Shown: positions 1 through 8,486 of the stretch, piece after piece
Layout: each line of letters opens with the position of its first letter
Position numbering within the stretch: position 1 is the first letter of the stretch
Assembly (NCBI RefSeq): GCF_900105165.1
Contig: NZ_LT629740.1
Location: 2,356,001-2,420,000 of the forward strand
Source of the DNA: Mucilaginibacter mallensis
GTDB taxonomy: Bacteria; Bacteroidota; Bacteroidia; Sphingobacteriales; Sphingobacteriaceae
Length of the DNA: 64,000 nucleotides
Direction: 5' to 3'
Position numbers and translations under genes: made by a program
The notes under the pieces: model-generated
What the model was told of the DNA's origin: nothing
The model's database searches: none
The model's input: only the letters and a program-made list of their open reading frames with translations

Positions 1-347
1 AGTAAAGCTTCCCATTTAATGTGGGTGTTACATAAAACGCATGGGTTAGGGGTGCGGCCTGCCAGGTATTCATCAACAAAATTGTCGATCACAAAATCGC
101 CGAACTCACTCCTGATATCCAATATATAATGCGGGAAACCATAGCCAACTGCTAAAGCGCGGGCATCGTTAATGCTATCCAGACTACAACAGCCGGTTTC
201 TTTTGAACTACCGCCTGAAGAGGCATAGTCCCAGGTTTTCATGGTAAGGCCGATAACTTCATAGCCCTGCTCATGCAGCATTACTGCCGCTACCGAACTA
301 TCAACTCCGCCGCTCATTGCCACTAATATCCTGCCGTGCTTACTCAT
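1..347 (-). CDS. mnmA: tRNA-specific 2-thiouridylase MnmA (5' part)
   Basis: Only the first 115 or so codons lie in the window; the gene runs off its left edge. The product activates U34 of Lys, Glu and Gln tRNAs with ATP and inserts sulfur to make 2-thiouridine. The reverse-strand translation begins MSKHGRILVAMSGGVDSSVA, which holds the SGGVDS PP-loop ATP-binding motif. The family motif PNPCVLCN, with one of the two catalytic cysteines, follows near residue 104. A Bacteroidota -7 element TATCTTTG (356-363) ends 8 nt before the ATG, so the 5' untranslated region would be very short or absent. Identity is firm from the motifs; the C-terminal half cannot be seen. Confidence 0.93.
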   Translation of the reverse strand, partial: MSKHGRILVAMSGGVDSSVAAVMLHEQGYEVIGLTMKTWDYASSGGSSKETGCCSLDSINDARALAVGYGFPHYILDIRSEFGDFVIDNFVDEYLAGRTPNPCVLCNTHIKWEAL

Positions 348-355
348 ATTGGGCG

Positions 356-363
356 CAAAGATA
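356..363 (-). promoter_or_regulatory. -7 promoter element of mnmA
   Basis: TATCTTTG on the minus strand matches the Bacteroidota consensus TAnnTTTG and lies 8 nt before the mnmA ATG. No convincing TTG is seen at the -33 position, so this is a partial match only. Confidence 0.45.
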
Positions 364-416
364 CGATATTGTGATTTAGGTTAATAGGGGTGAAGGTCAG
401 GAAAGGGTAAGTTTTG

Positions 417-514
417 TGTACTGGTGAGTAGTTGAATAGTGAGTGGTGAATAGTTATCTTGTTTTGTTGCGTATTTGATGCTCGAAATGCATAAACTACT
501 CACCATTCACTAAC
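417..514. repeat. Word-repeat hairpin (GTGAGTAGT/GTGAATAGT type)
   Basis: An imperfect inverted repeat. The left arm (about 417-457) is built from variants of GTGAGTAGT and GTGAATAGT. The right arm (about 491-514) is its reverse complement, with ACTACTCACCATTCACTA. The right arm reaches the stop codon of the DUF2459 gene at 510-512. It may act as a terminator for that gene. Similar low-complexity hairpins with other words occur elsewhere in this window. Confidence 0.6.
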
Positions 515-1190
515 GGTAGTGATAAAATATCCCTCTGTCATAAGGTGTCCATAAACAAGCTTTTTGTCCGCAGGCTTTTAGGGCATTGTTGGCCCAGGTG
601 TTGCAGGTGTAAAACAAATTGTAACTTCCCTTGGCTTCGTAAAAAGCATCATGGCTATCATAATTGGCATTTGTTTTTATGTTGATGATATTGCCTTGTG
701 CATCTCTCTTAAAGCTGCTGTCAACATAAGCTACCAACCGGGCATATTGATTATTACTGATAATGATCTTTTTGCAATCAGTGCCTATTTGCGGCACATT
801 ACAAAATGTAGTATGTATGGCCGATGTGCTTAAAGCGAATGCTGCCCTAAAAGCAACACTGAATTTTAACTGGGCCCAAGTAGGGGTGTTGAGATAAAAG
901 CCTTTATCGCCCCAGCCCAATGCCACATATTTTGCGATAGTATCCCGGCTTATGGTGTTCTGATATCTGACCTCCGTGCTCCAGTCTTTCACCGCATTTT
1001 TTACCGGAACAATAACATCGGTATGATCGCCATTGGTGAGGATATAGATGGCAACATTATTGGATGTACCGGGCTCTTTAGCAACCGGGATCATAGATAA
1101 AACAAAAACGGCCAGCAGATAAACTGAAATAAATAATACAAAACTCAATATTATCCAGGCAATGGCTCTTGCAATCTTCTTAAATATCAT
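510..1190 (-). CDS. DUF2459 / TIGR02117 family protein
   Basis: A 226-residue protein with one N-terminal membrane segment (about residues 10-32), so probably anchored with its domain outside the cytoplasm. The motifs HTDVIVP (about residue 56), GWGDKGFYLNTPTW (about 92-105) and YTCNTWANNALKACG near the C terminus match my knowledge of the DUF2459 family (TIGR02117, named for its occurrence near urease genes in some genomes). The conserved His, Asp and Cys suggest a papain-like fold enzyme, but no activity is established. There are no urease genes here. It stands alone between mnmA and a long spacer. Family call is good; function unknown. Confidence 0.75.
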   Translation of the reverse strand: MIFKKIARAIAWIILSFVLFISVYLLAVFVLSMIPVAKEPGTSNNVAIYILTNGDHTDVIVPVKNAVKDWSTEVRYQNTISRDTIAKYVALGWGDKGFYLNTPTWAQLKFSVAFRAAFALSTSAIHTTFCNVPQIGTDCKKIIISNNQYARLVAYVDSSFKRDAQGNIINIKTNANYDSHDAFYEAKGSYNLFYTCNTWANNALKACGQKACLWTPYDRGIFYHYR

Positions 1191-2091
1191 TAAATCAGGT
1201 TGTAATAATTGAGTCCTAAAGTTAGTATTTCAATTGTCAGGTAGAGCGTATGATAATTTAAATAACCTGACTAAACACTATTTAATTGATTATCAGTTGT
1301 TAATAATTTGCCGTTGCAATATTGGTAATGGGGATAAATCTCTTATTAACTTTAGGTTAATTTGTATTTATAATCAAATATTTATGTAGATTATATCAAT
1401 ACTTTATTTAGATATGCTGAGATTTATCGTTGTGATATTTATCTTTCGTTATTGTAAATCAAGATAATTCAAAAAGACCAAAATGTAGCCAATAGCCTAA
1501 TTATTTTGGAGCAGATGAACCAGAATTAAGAATGGGATTTTTCTTGATTGTTTGCAATTTCAAATCGTCGCTCAAGCGGAATATTTACAATGATTTTTTA
1601 TCTCTAAAATGTAGGTGTGTGTGTTTTGGGATATCCATTCAAGTTATTATGGGCAACTACAAACATCAAGTAAGCCAGTTAATATATTGCCTCAGCAGAT
1701 AATTTATTATTTCCTGTAGGTTAATGGCGGGTGCCATCCTGCTTCTTTTTGCTCAACATAATTCGTTGGATTAATCAGATGTGTGTGAGCCTGTTTACTT
1801 AATTTTATTGACCTGTGCATATTCCACTAATCAGGTATTACTGGCTTGTAAAGCAATAATTAAATTAAATAAGACCTGTCTTTAATACGGTTGTACAGCC
1901 TTTTTTTAGAAAATAAGCAGAAAAACTAAGTTTAAATCATTTAAATGAGGTTTTATTCACTTTTTTCGGTAGGGTAAATTTTAATATTGGGACGTATTTG
2001 TTGCGAATATTTTATTAAATAATTGCACAATTGAAGAGAATACTGAGTTACGGTTTTTTATTTAAAAAATTAGCAAAAATATAATTGCGTG
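1191..2091. other. Long AT-rich spacer without recognisable genes
   Basis: About 900 bases with stops in all frames and very low GC. I saw no convincing ORF, tRNA or strong hairpin. The left end presumably holds the promoter of the DUF2459 gene. The right end leads into the small promoter-ORF-terminator unit at 2092-2309. Confidence 0.6.
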
Positions 2092-2121
2092 TTGTAACAA
2101 ATGCATTACAAATTATATTTG
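2092..2121 (+). promoter_or_regulatory. Strong Bacteroidota-type promoter of the small transcript
   Basis: TTG at 2092-2094, exactly 19 nt, then TATATTTG at 2114-2121: a perfect fit to TTG-N19-TAnnTTTG. Transcription would begin near 2125, about 20 nt before the ATG of the small ORF. Confidence 0.7.
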
Positions 2122-2146
2122 CTATACCCTAATTAAAATAAACAAA

Positions 2147-2242
2147 ATGAGAGCTCTAACCCAACTGTCAATCGAACAGAAATTACAAGGATTAATCCTT
2201 GTGGCCATTTGCTTTGTTGCAATTCTTGATTACCTGGTTTAA
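2147..2242 (+). CDS. 31-aa hydrophobic small protein
   Basis: The ORF begins MRALTQLSIEQKLQ and continues with a single hydrophobic stretch (about residues 15-31, LILVAICFVAILDYLV) that could span a membrane. It sits between an excellent promoter and a strong terminator, giving a predicted transcript of about 185 nt with this as its only ORF. I do not recognise the peptide. The unit could encode a small membrane protein, or the transcript could act as an sRNA with incidental coding. Calling it a protein is inference from context. Confidence 0.5.
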   Translation: MRALTQLSIEQKLQGLILVAICFVAILDYLV

Positions 2243-2277
2243 TAACTAAAAAAAGAAGACTAAACAAAACAACAAAC

Positions 2278-2309
2278 AAGGTGCTTACTCAAGGTAGGCA
2301 CCTTTTTTT
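2278..2309 (+). terminator. Intrinsic terminator of the small transcript
   Basis: An 11-bp stem (AAGGTGCTTAC 2278-2288 with GTAGGCACCTT 2294-2304, one G:U) and a 5-nt loop, followed by T7. Confidence 0.85.
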
Positions 2310-2332
2310 ATTTTGTTAAAGTTAATTTGATT

Positions 2333-3592
2333 TTATGGATTACGGGTTTGTCCGCTGCCCTTAACTATCCATTTATAACTGGTTAGTTCATCTAATCCCA
2401 TTGGCCCCCTGGCATGTAATTTTTGGGTACTGATACCTATCTCTGCACCTAAGCCAAATTGCGCTCCATCTGTAAAGGCTGTTGAAGCGTTGGCATATAC
2501 AGCTGCCGCATCTACATTATTCAGGAATGTGGTAATGTTTTCGCCATCCTCTGAAATAATAGCCTCGCTGTGTTTTGAGCCATATTGGGCAATATGATCC
2601 AGCGCTTCAGCTAAATTATCAACAGTTTTAACAGCTAATTTTAACGATAGAAACTCTGTGCCGAAATGTTCAGGCTCTGCTTTATTTAAAAGATTGGCAG
2701 GATAGTGGCCATCTAAAGCATCATATGCATTGGTATCAGCAAATAGCTCTACCTGTTTCTCTAATAAGCGCTCAGCTATATTAGGCAGATCATTTAACCG
2801 GCTGCTATGTATGATTAAACAATCCAGCGCGTTACATACACTTACACGCCGGGTTTTTGCATTGAAGATAATGTCTGCGCCTTTTTCCAGATCGCCAGTT
2901 TCATCAAAATAAGTATGCACAATACCCGCGCCTGTTTCTATAACCGGTACCTTGCTGTTATTACGGACATAATTTATTAAAGATTGACTGCCGCGCGGTA
3001 TAAGCACATCAATATAGCCTATAGCATTGAGCAATGCCTCAGTAGCTTCGCGTTCAACGGGTAATAAGGTGGCTGCATTTACATCAATATTATGCTTTGC
3101 AAGTACCTGGTGTATTACCGACATAATTGCCCTGTTTGAAAAGTCAGCATCGCTGCCGCCTTTTAAAACGCAAATATTTCCGGTTTTAAAACAAAGCGAG
3201 AAAACATCAAAGGTAACGTTCGGCCTCGCTTCGTATATAACGCCTGCTACGCCTAATGGAACTCTTACTTTAGAGATTTGTAAACCATTTGGCAATATTT
3301 TATCCAACAACACTTCACCCAGCGGACTTTCTAATTTGGCTATAGCTAATATATCACTGGCAATATCTTGTAGGCGGCTTTCCGTAAGTTTAAGGCGGTC
3401 ATATTTCGGATCAGTTGGATCCATCCTGTCAAGATCCTTAATATTTTCCTGTAACAAGTACCTGGTTTGAGCAATGGTAGCAGCTGCCAGGTCTTCCAAT
3501 ACCTGGTTAATAACAGCAGGAGCAGCGCTTGTTTTTCTGCCGGCTATCAGCGCGTTTTCAAAATAGGAGGTGTAGCTCATTGTGCTAATCAT
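2333..3592 (-). CDS. proA: Gamma-glutamyl phosphate reductase (glutamate-5-semialdehyde dehydrogenase)
   Basis: The second enzyme of proline synthesis. It reduces gamma-glutamyl phosphate with NADPH to glutamate-5-semialdehyde, which cyclises to pyrroline-5-carboxylate. At 419 residues it has the usual ProA length. Visible family motifs are [11 protein letters not shown] (about residues 116-126), [11 protein letters not shown], the catalytic-cysteine segment [15 protein letters not shown], and the C-terminal [20 protein letters not shown]. It overlaps the upstream proB by 4 nt (ATGA), so the pair is translationally coupled. Confidence 0.96.
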   Translation of the reverse strand: MISTMSYTSYFENALIAGRKTSAAPAVINQVLEDLAAATIAQTRYLLQENIKDLDRMDPTDPKYDRLKLTESRLQDIASDILAIAKLESPLGEVLLDKILPNGLQISKVRVPLGVAGVIYEARPNVTFDVFSLCFKTGNICVLKGGSDADFSNRAIMSVIHQVLAKHNIDVNAATLLPVEREATEALLNAIGYIDVLIPRGSQSLINYVRNNSKVPVIETGAGIVHTYFDETGDLEKGADIIFNAKTRRVSVCNALDCLIIHSSRLNDLPNIAERLLEKQVELFADTNAYDALDGHYPANLLNKAEPEHFGTEFLSLKLAVKTVDNLAEALDHIAQYGSKHSEAIISEDGENITTFLNNVDAAAVYANASTAFTDGAQFGLGAEIGISTQKLHARGPMGLDELTSYKWIVKGSGQTRNP

Positions 3593-4665
3593 TGCAAATA
3601 AAGATAATCATAATGTACCAGTGGTTTCTGGTTTTTTTGGCCGATCCTTTCGCGGGCCTTATCAGCACTATATTCAGCTATGCCTAAACCGATGAGTTTT
3701 TCGGCGCAATCAACTAGCTTAATAATGTCGCCTTTTTTAAAGTCGGACAGGATATTTACCAAGCCCACCGGAAGTAAACTGGTAGCCCTGTTTGATGTGA
3801 GCGCGGTTTTTGCACCATCATTTACCTGTACTATACCGGTAGCATAGTTTTCAGAATGTGCCAGCCACTTTTTTTTCCCTGATGCTGTTTTATTTGGTAT
3901 AAAGCGTGTGTGTGTCACATTATTATCTAGTACATCGGTTAGTATATTGTCTTTTGTACCGTTGGCAATATGAACCGCAATACCCAGCGCTGCCACCTTT
4001 TGTGCCATGGTTGATTTGGTGATCATACCACCGCGCCCAAATTGTGATTTTCCGGAGTTTACGAATGATGAGAAATCAATCGTTTCGCCATTGATCTCAT
4101 TTATTACGCTTGATCCGGCTAATTTAGGGTCCCCATTATATATACCATCAACATTGCTCAAAATGATAAGTGCCTGGGCATTCAGCATAGACGCTATCAA
4201 CCCGGCTAATTCGTCATTATCAGTAAACATCAGTTCGGTTACTGATACCACATCATTTTCATTTACCACGGGGATAACATCACATTGTAATAACAGTTCG
4301 AGGCAGTTTTTCATGTTGAGGTAATGCATCCTGTCCCTGAAATCCTCCTTGGTTACCAATACCTGCGAGCACAGTATATTAAAACGTTCGAATAATTGAG
4401 AGTAAGTATTTATGAGCTTTACCTGGCCAATTGACGCCAGTAATTGCCTTGCGGCTACGGCATCATATTTTTCAGATATGGTTATCAAGCTTCTGCCCGA
4501 GGCAACTGCACCGGATGATACCAGGATAACCTGCTTGCCTTGTTTTTTGATAGATGCAATCTGATCAACCAGGTGGGTTATGCGGTTTATATCGGGTAAG
4601 CCGTCATTCTGCGTTAAAACATTTGAACCAATTTTGATTATTATCCGATTGTAATTGAATGACAT
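3589..4665 (-). CDS. proB: Glutamate 5-kinase
   Basis: Phosphorylates glutamate at the gamma carboxyl group, the committed and normally proline-inhibited step of proline synthesis. Residues 1 to about 250 form the amino-acid kinase domain ([10 protein letters not shown] at the N terminus, [33 protein letters not shown]). The remaining 100 or so residues look like a PUA domain ([21 protein letters not shown]). Length of 358 is close to the 367 of E. coli ProB. It is first in a two-gene operon with proA. The AT-rich segment 4666-4870 should hold its promoter. Confidence 0.95.
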   Translation of the reverse strand: MSFNYNRIIIKIGSNVLTQNDGLPDINRITHLVDQIASIKKQGKQVILVSSGAVASGRSLITISEKYDAVAARQLLASIGQVKLINTYSQLFERFNILCSQVLVTKEDFRDRMHYLNMKNCLELLLQCDVIPVVNENDVVSVTELMFTDNDELAGLIASMLNAQALIILSNVDGIYNGDPKLAGSSVINEINGETIDFSSFVNSGKSQFGRGGMITKSTMAQKVAALGIAVHIANGTKDNILTDVLDNNVTHTRFIPNKTASGKKKWLAHSENYATGIVQVNDGAKTALTSNRATSLLPVGLVNILSDFKKGDIIKLVDCAEKLIGLGIAEYSADKARERIGQKNQKPLVHYDYLYLQ

Positions 4666-4874
4666 TGACTATAAATTATCCTTAATTAATACAAAAAATC
4701 ATAAAAATGGTCAATTTTATTTAAAATTTATTTTAAATACATTGTATATAAGCAAATATGAGGCTTTTTGTGAATAAATTAATATAAAATGATTTATTTT
4801 AATCAAAAAATGACTGATAATAATAAAATATTGATTAAAATGATATTTTTTTGAATAGATATTTTATAAATAAA

Positions 4875-4906
4875 AAGAGCCTTTATCGGGACTGATAGAG
4901 GCTCTT
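4875..4906 (-). terminator. Terminator of the porin-ABC transporter operon
   Basis: A 13-bp stem (4875-4887 with 4894-4906, one G:U) and a 6-nt loop. On the minus strand it is followed by a run of T. It lies 20 nt past the end of the ATPase gene. No phoU follows. Confidence 0.8.
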
Positions 4907-4926
4907 CTTGCATTAAACAATTGATT

Positions 4927-5688
4927 TTAACTGATAAAGCCCTTTACATATTCTTTAGTCAGCTCTTGTTTTGGGTTAAGCAGTACTTCTTCAGTCGGGC
5001 CAAACTCAATGATCTTGCCCATGTATACAAAGATGATATAGTCTGATACACGGCGTGCCTGCCTTAAGATGTGCGTTACTAAAACTATGGAGTATTTTTC
5101 TTTCAGCTCGATAAATAGATCCTCAATAATATGAGTAGAGGTAGGATCCAATGCTGAGGTAGATTCATCACCTAAGATGATCTCAGGCTCTACAGCCAAC
5201 CCACGTGCCAGGCACAAGCGTTGCTGCTGACCGATAGATAACTTTGAAGCAGGGGCCTTTAAACGGTCTTTAACTTCATTCCACAAGCCGGTTGCTTTTA
5301 GTTGTGTTTCAACTAATTCGTCAAGCTCGGCTTTCTTGGGGTTGCCATGTATGCGCGGGCCGTATGCCACGTTATCATAAATAGACATAGGTAGTGGATA
5401 GGGGCGTTGTGATAGCAATCCCATTTTTTTGCGGATATGAGTTATTTCTGCATTTGGGTCATAAATATCTTCGCCATCAACCAAAACCTTACCGGTAATT
5501 TTTACATCAGGAGTGTTATCCAGCAAACGGTTAAATGATTTTAATAACGTTGTTTTACCACAGCCTGAAGGGCCAATAATTGAGGTTACCTTTTTATTGG
5601 GGATATTTATGCTGATATCCTTTAATATGTGCTGGTTGGCTATATGCACATTTAAATTTTGAACACTGATATGTGGAGTACTTGTCAT
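4927..5688 (-). CDS. PstB-like ABC importer ATPase (probable sulfate uptake)
   Basis: The ATP-hydrolysing subunit of the importer encoded by the next three genes. In 253 residues it shows Walker A GPSGCGKTT (39-47), Q-loop LLSQRPYPLP, the signature LSIGQQQR, and a Walker B region EIILGDESTSALDP. PstB proteins usually have a hydrophobic residue and DEP there; here the residues are G-D-E-S, keeping the catalytic Glu. By similarity it is PstB. However, the operon's cysteine-rich leader ORF, its sulfur-free extracellular parts and its lack of phoU point to sulfate as cargo. It starts within a TAATG overlap with the permease gene. Confidence 0.88.
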   Translation of the reverse strand: MTSTPHISVQNLNVHIANQHILKDISINIPNKKVTSIIGPSGCGKTTLLKSFNRLLDNTPDVKITGKVLVDGEDIYDPNAEITHIRKKMGLLSQRPYPLPMSIYDNVAYGPRIHGNPKKAELDELVETQLKATGLWNEVKDRLKAPASKLSIGQQQRLCLARGLAVEPEIILGDESTSALDPTSTHIIEDLFIELKEKYSIVLVTHILRQARRVSDYIIFVYMGKIIEFGPTEEVLLNPKQELTKEYVKGFIS

Positions 5689-6533
5689 TAAATTTTATGT
5701 TTGGAGAACTTCTTTATCAGTATTTCAGATAAAACAGTAATAATTAAAACTACGATAGTTAATATAAGCGCTGAGGCATAAGCCCGGCCCTGAACTTCCT
5801 CAACCGGACTGCCCAACTGGAAAAATATGGCCAGTGGTAGGGTAGCGGCAGGTTCATGCAGGGATGTAGGGATGTTATCGCTAAATCCGGCTGTGAATAA
5901 TACAGATGCCACGTCACCAATGCCGCGCCCAAAGGATAGGAGGATAGCAGTGAAAATTCCCGGCCTTATTTGCCTTAACACAACTTTGGCTGTTTCCCAG
6001 CGGGTGGAGCCTAATGATAGGGCGGCATCACGCAGCTCGCCGGGTACAGTGCGTATCACTTCATCAAGTGTGCGCACAAGCAGCGGTATCACTAATAAGG
6101 TTACTGCTATAATACCACCTAATAGTGATGCCCTTAAACCAAAATATACCATGATAAGGAAACCGAAAGCCCCGTAAACAATAGATGGTATACCGAATAG
6201 CACATCAAATACTGTACGTAGTACATTGGTGATGAAGTTTTTGCCTGATAGGTACATATTGATGAATATAGCTACGGGTATACTGATTATGAGCCCCAAT
6301 ACAGTCGCCCCGCCTGCCACATAAAGTGAGCCGATGATGGCGTTTAATACACCGCCTTCCTTGCCAATATAGAAGCCACCACCGGGTATTTTGGTGATCA
6401 TATCCCATGTCATATAAGGCACGCCTTTGCTAAATATAGTACCTACTATCAGGAAGAAACTGCCAACCACTATTATAGTGGCCAGTATCATCAGTATCTT
6501 GATAAAAAGTTCTTCTAATTTGCGTTTGATCAT
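5688..6533 (-). CDS. PstA-like ABC permease (probable sulfate uptake)
   Basis: An inner-membrane permease of 281 residues with about six hydrophobic segments. The cytoplasmic coupling motif ELRDAALSLGSTRWETAKVVL meets the ATPase. The alternation of segments and the GIGDVASVLFTAGF stretch match the PstA family. It pairs with the PstC-like subunit, whose gene overlaps by 4 nt upstream. It contains no cysteine. Family is firm by pattern; phosphate as substrate is doubted because of the operon context. Confidence 0.88.
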   Translation of the reverse strand: MIKRKLEELFIKILMILATIIVVGSFFLIVGTIFSKGVPYMTWDMITKIPGGGFYIGKEGGVLNAIIGSLYVAGGATVLGLIISIPVAIFINMYLSGKNFITNVLRTVFDVLFGIPSIVYGAFGFLIMVYFGLRASLLGGIIAVTLLVIPLLVRTLDEVIRTVPGELRDAALSLGSTRWETAKVVLRQIRPGIFTAILLSFGRGIGDVASVLFTAGFSDNIPTSLHEPAATLPLAIFFQLGSPVEEVQGRAYASALILTIVVLIITVLSEILIKKFSKHKI

Positions 6534-7423
6534 CCTGCAAGGTTCCTTTCCAACCGGTTTAAAATAATTCTGGATATCACGTTAAATAACAGGATAATGA
6601 TAAATAGCAGCAAAGCTGCGAACATTAAAGCCGAATCATATAAAGGTATCGACATCATTTCACCATAGTTATTAGCTATTAACGCAGGCAGTGGATAGCC
6701 CGTATCAAATACTGAATGTGGTACAACCGCGTTGTTACCGCACACCATCAGCACGGCAATGGTTTCACCAAAAGCGCGGGATATGGCCAGTACGGTTGCT
6801 GCTACAATACCCGGTAGCGCCTTGCGTATAGTTACTTTTTTAATAGTTTCCCATTTGGTAGCGCCAAGTGCAAGTGAGGCATCTTTTAGCTCCTGCGGGA
6901 TGGTATTTAATACTTCGTTCACTATACTTACTATCAGCGGGAATATCATCACCGCTAATACAAGTCCGCCTGCCAGTACGCTATACCCCGTTGAATATTC
7001 AACAAAATGAGGTGCTATATAATTTTGCACAAATGGCACAATAAACAATACGCCCCAAACGCCGAATATAACCGGTGGTATGCCTGATAATAGGTTCACA
7101 AACGGTATCAGTATGCGCTTTACACGTGTATGCGCATACTCAGACAAATAGAATGAAGTAAGCAAACACAAAGGTAATGCGATGATAATGGATATAGCCG
7201 TTACCCATAGCGTACCCATAATGAACGGGTAAAAGCCAAAAAGCCCCTTCATAGGTTTCCAAACGGAGGAACTTAGTAGTTGCCCCCAGGATGAATTATT
7301 TAGCACAGGCAGGGAGCGGTAATATAAACCAATCCCTATGATTATAACGATAGAAACTGATGCCAGTGTAAACACCAGCATCAGTTTTGAAATGATTTTA
7401 TCTTTTATTAAGCGTAGTTGCAT
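6530..7423 (-). CDS. PstC-like ABC permease (probable sulfate uptake)
   Basis: The second permease of the importer, 297 residues with about six membrane segments. It has the coupling motif ELKDASLALGATKWETIKKV and the following SRAFGETIAVLMVCGN, where PstC proteins have a conserved R-x-x-GE-T. The gap to the binding-protein gene (7424-7501) is filled almost entirely by a word-repeat hairpin. It would be co-transcribed with the porin and binding-protein genes. Confidence 0.88.
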   Translation of the reverse strand: MQLRLIKDKIISKLMLVFTLASVSIVIIIGIGLYYRSLPVLNNSSWGQLLSSSVWKPMKGLFGFYPFIMGTLWVTAISIIIALPLCLLTSFYLSEYAHTRVKRILIPFVNLLSGIPPVIFGVWGVLFIVPFVQNYIAPHFVEYSTGYSVLAGGLVLAVMIFPLIVSIVNEVLNTIPQELKDASLALGATKWETIKKVTIRKALPGIVAATVLAISRAFGETIAVLMVCGNNAVVPHSVFDTGYPLPALIANNYGEMMSIPLYDSALMFAALLLFIIILLFNVISRIILNRLERNLAG

Positions 7424-7424
7424 A

Positions 7425-7505
7425 TTTATTGAGTGAATTAGTGAGTTAGTGAATTAGTGATTGATGAGAAAATTCACTCAATCACTAATTCGCTAATGCA
7501 CTCAA
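7425..7505. repeat. Word-repeat hairpin between binding-protein and permease genes
   Basis: The left arm repeats GTGAATTAGTGAGTTAGTGA and the right arm carries the reverse complement with variations (ACTCAATCACTAATTCGC). It occupies nearly the whole intergenic gap. Its right end supplies the TGA stop (7502-7504) of the binding-protein gene. In the mRNA it would form a long imperfect stem between two cistrons, which may stabilise the upstream message or reduce permease expression relative to binding protein. Confidence 0.65.
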
Positions 7506-8476
7506 TTAACTTTTTTAAGTTCGTCCTGTAGTTTTTGTTTTGATAGGGCGATGTAACCATTCTCGTCAACAAACTTTTGACCATCGGTTAATACATATTT
7601 TACGAATGCGATCAACTCTTTTTTCTGCGGTTTTCCTTTAAAGAGGAAGCCTAAATTACGAGCGGGTGGCGCAGGGTATTTACCTGTAGCTATAGCATCT
7701 GTTAATTCGTCAATAGTGCCATAGAAATTCTCATCAGCATCAATTTTACCATTGCCGTTAACATCAATAGGCAAGGCATGTACACCGGCTACCTGCTTAC
7801 GGGTTTTAAGATCATATAAATAAGCTATATTGTTAAAGCCGATAGCAGTAGGATCTTTTTTAACAGCCTGTGCCAATCCCGGGTCACCGTAAACGGCTAC
7901 TCCTAATAGATCTTCTTGTTTTTTGTCGAAGTATTTAGCCCATGTTTCAGCAGCACCGGCAGCATCAGAGCGGGTATAAATATGAATAGGAACAGATACC
8001 CTACCTGCAACCTGTTTCCAGTCGGTTATTTTACCGGTAACAAATATGTCGGCAAATTGGGCTCTTTTAACACCTTTACCTAATAAGGCAGGTGCATCAG
8101 GGTTTGCAGTATTAAAGGTAGGGATAACGGCATCTTTGGTTACATACACAGTGTAGGCACCTTTTTTTACTTCAGCCGGATTGATATCGCGTGAAGCTAA
8201 ACCAATATCAACCAAACCTGATAATGCATCGGTTATACCTTTACCCGCACCGCCCGCAGATATGTTAAATTTTACGTTAGGGTGCAGCTTTCTGAACTCA
8301 TCAGCCCATTTAACGGTGATAGGGTACAGGGCAAACGCGCCGGATATGCTTATAGTTCCCTGCAGGTCATCAGCAGGAGGCGGAGTATTCTTTTTTGTAA
8401 AGGATGATGTTACAATCAGCGTGCTTATTGCTAATACACCAACCTTTAGTGTTTGTGAATTTAATATGTTTTTCAT
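7502..8476 (-). CDS. PstS-family substrate-binding protein, sulfur-free (probable sulfate binder)
   Basis: A periplasmic binding protein of 324 residues with an N-terminal export signal (about 1-27). Family features are GTISISGAFALYPI (40-53), NISAGGAGKGITDALSG (71-87) and a C-terminal FVKYVLTDGQKFVDENGY. The loop that in phosphate-binding PstS reads RSDGSGT or REEGSGT is here RSDAAGAAETW (169-179), lacking the Ser and Thr phosphate ligands. A canonical 12-residue EF-hand loop, DVNGNGKIDADE, lies at 238-249. Apart from the initiator there is no Met, and there is no Cys. This is a known hallmark of sulfur-sparing sulfate-binding proteins. Phosphate binding cannot be excluded from sequence alone. 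Confidence 0.85.
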   Translation of the reverse strand: MKNILNSQTLKVGVLAISTLIVTSSFTKKNTPPPADDLQGTISISGAFALYPITVKWADEFRKLHPNVKFNISAGGAGKGITDALSGLVDIGLASRDINPAEVKKGAYTVYVTKDAVIPTFNTANPDAPALLGKGVKRAQFADIFVTGKITDWKQVAGRVSVPIHIYTRSDAAGAAETWAKYFDKKQEDLLGVAVYGDPGLAQAVKKDPTAIGFNNIAYLYDLKTRKQVAGVHALPIDVNGNGKIDADENFYGTIDELTDAIATGKYPAPPARNLGFLFKGKPQKKELIAFVKYVLTDGQKFVDENGYIALSKQKLQDELKKVN

Positions 8477-8486
8477 GATCTATTTG

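Noticed and set aside
651..833. Plus-strand ORF opposite the DUF2459 gene
   Set aside because: Shadow frame of a gene with clear family motifs.
1191..2091. Hidden tRNA or larger RNA gene in the long spacer
   Set aside because: The sequence is too AT-rich and I found no cloverleaf or stable stems.
3027..3470. 147-codon plus-strand ORF opposite proA
   Set aside because: Ser/Leu-rich shadow without motifs; proA on the other strand is certain.
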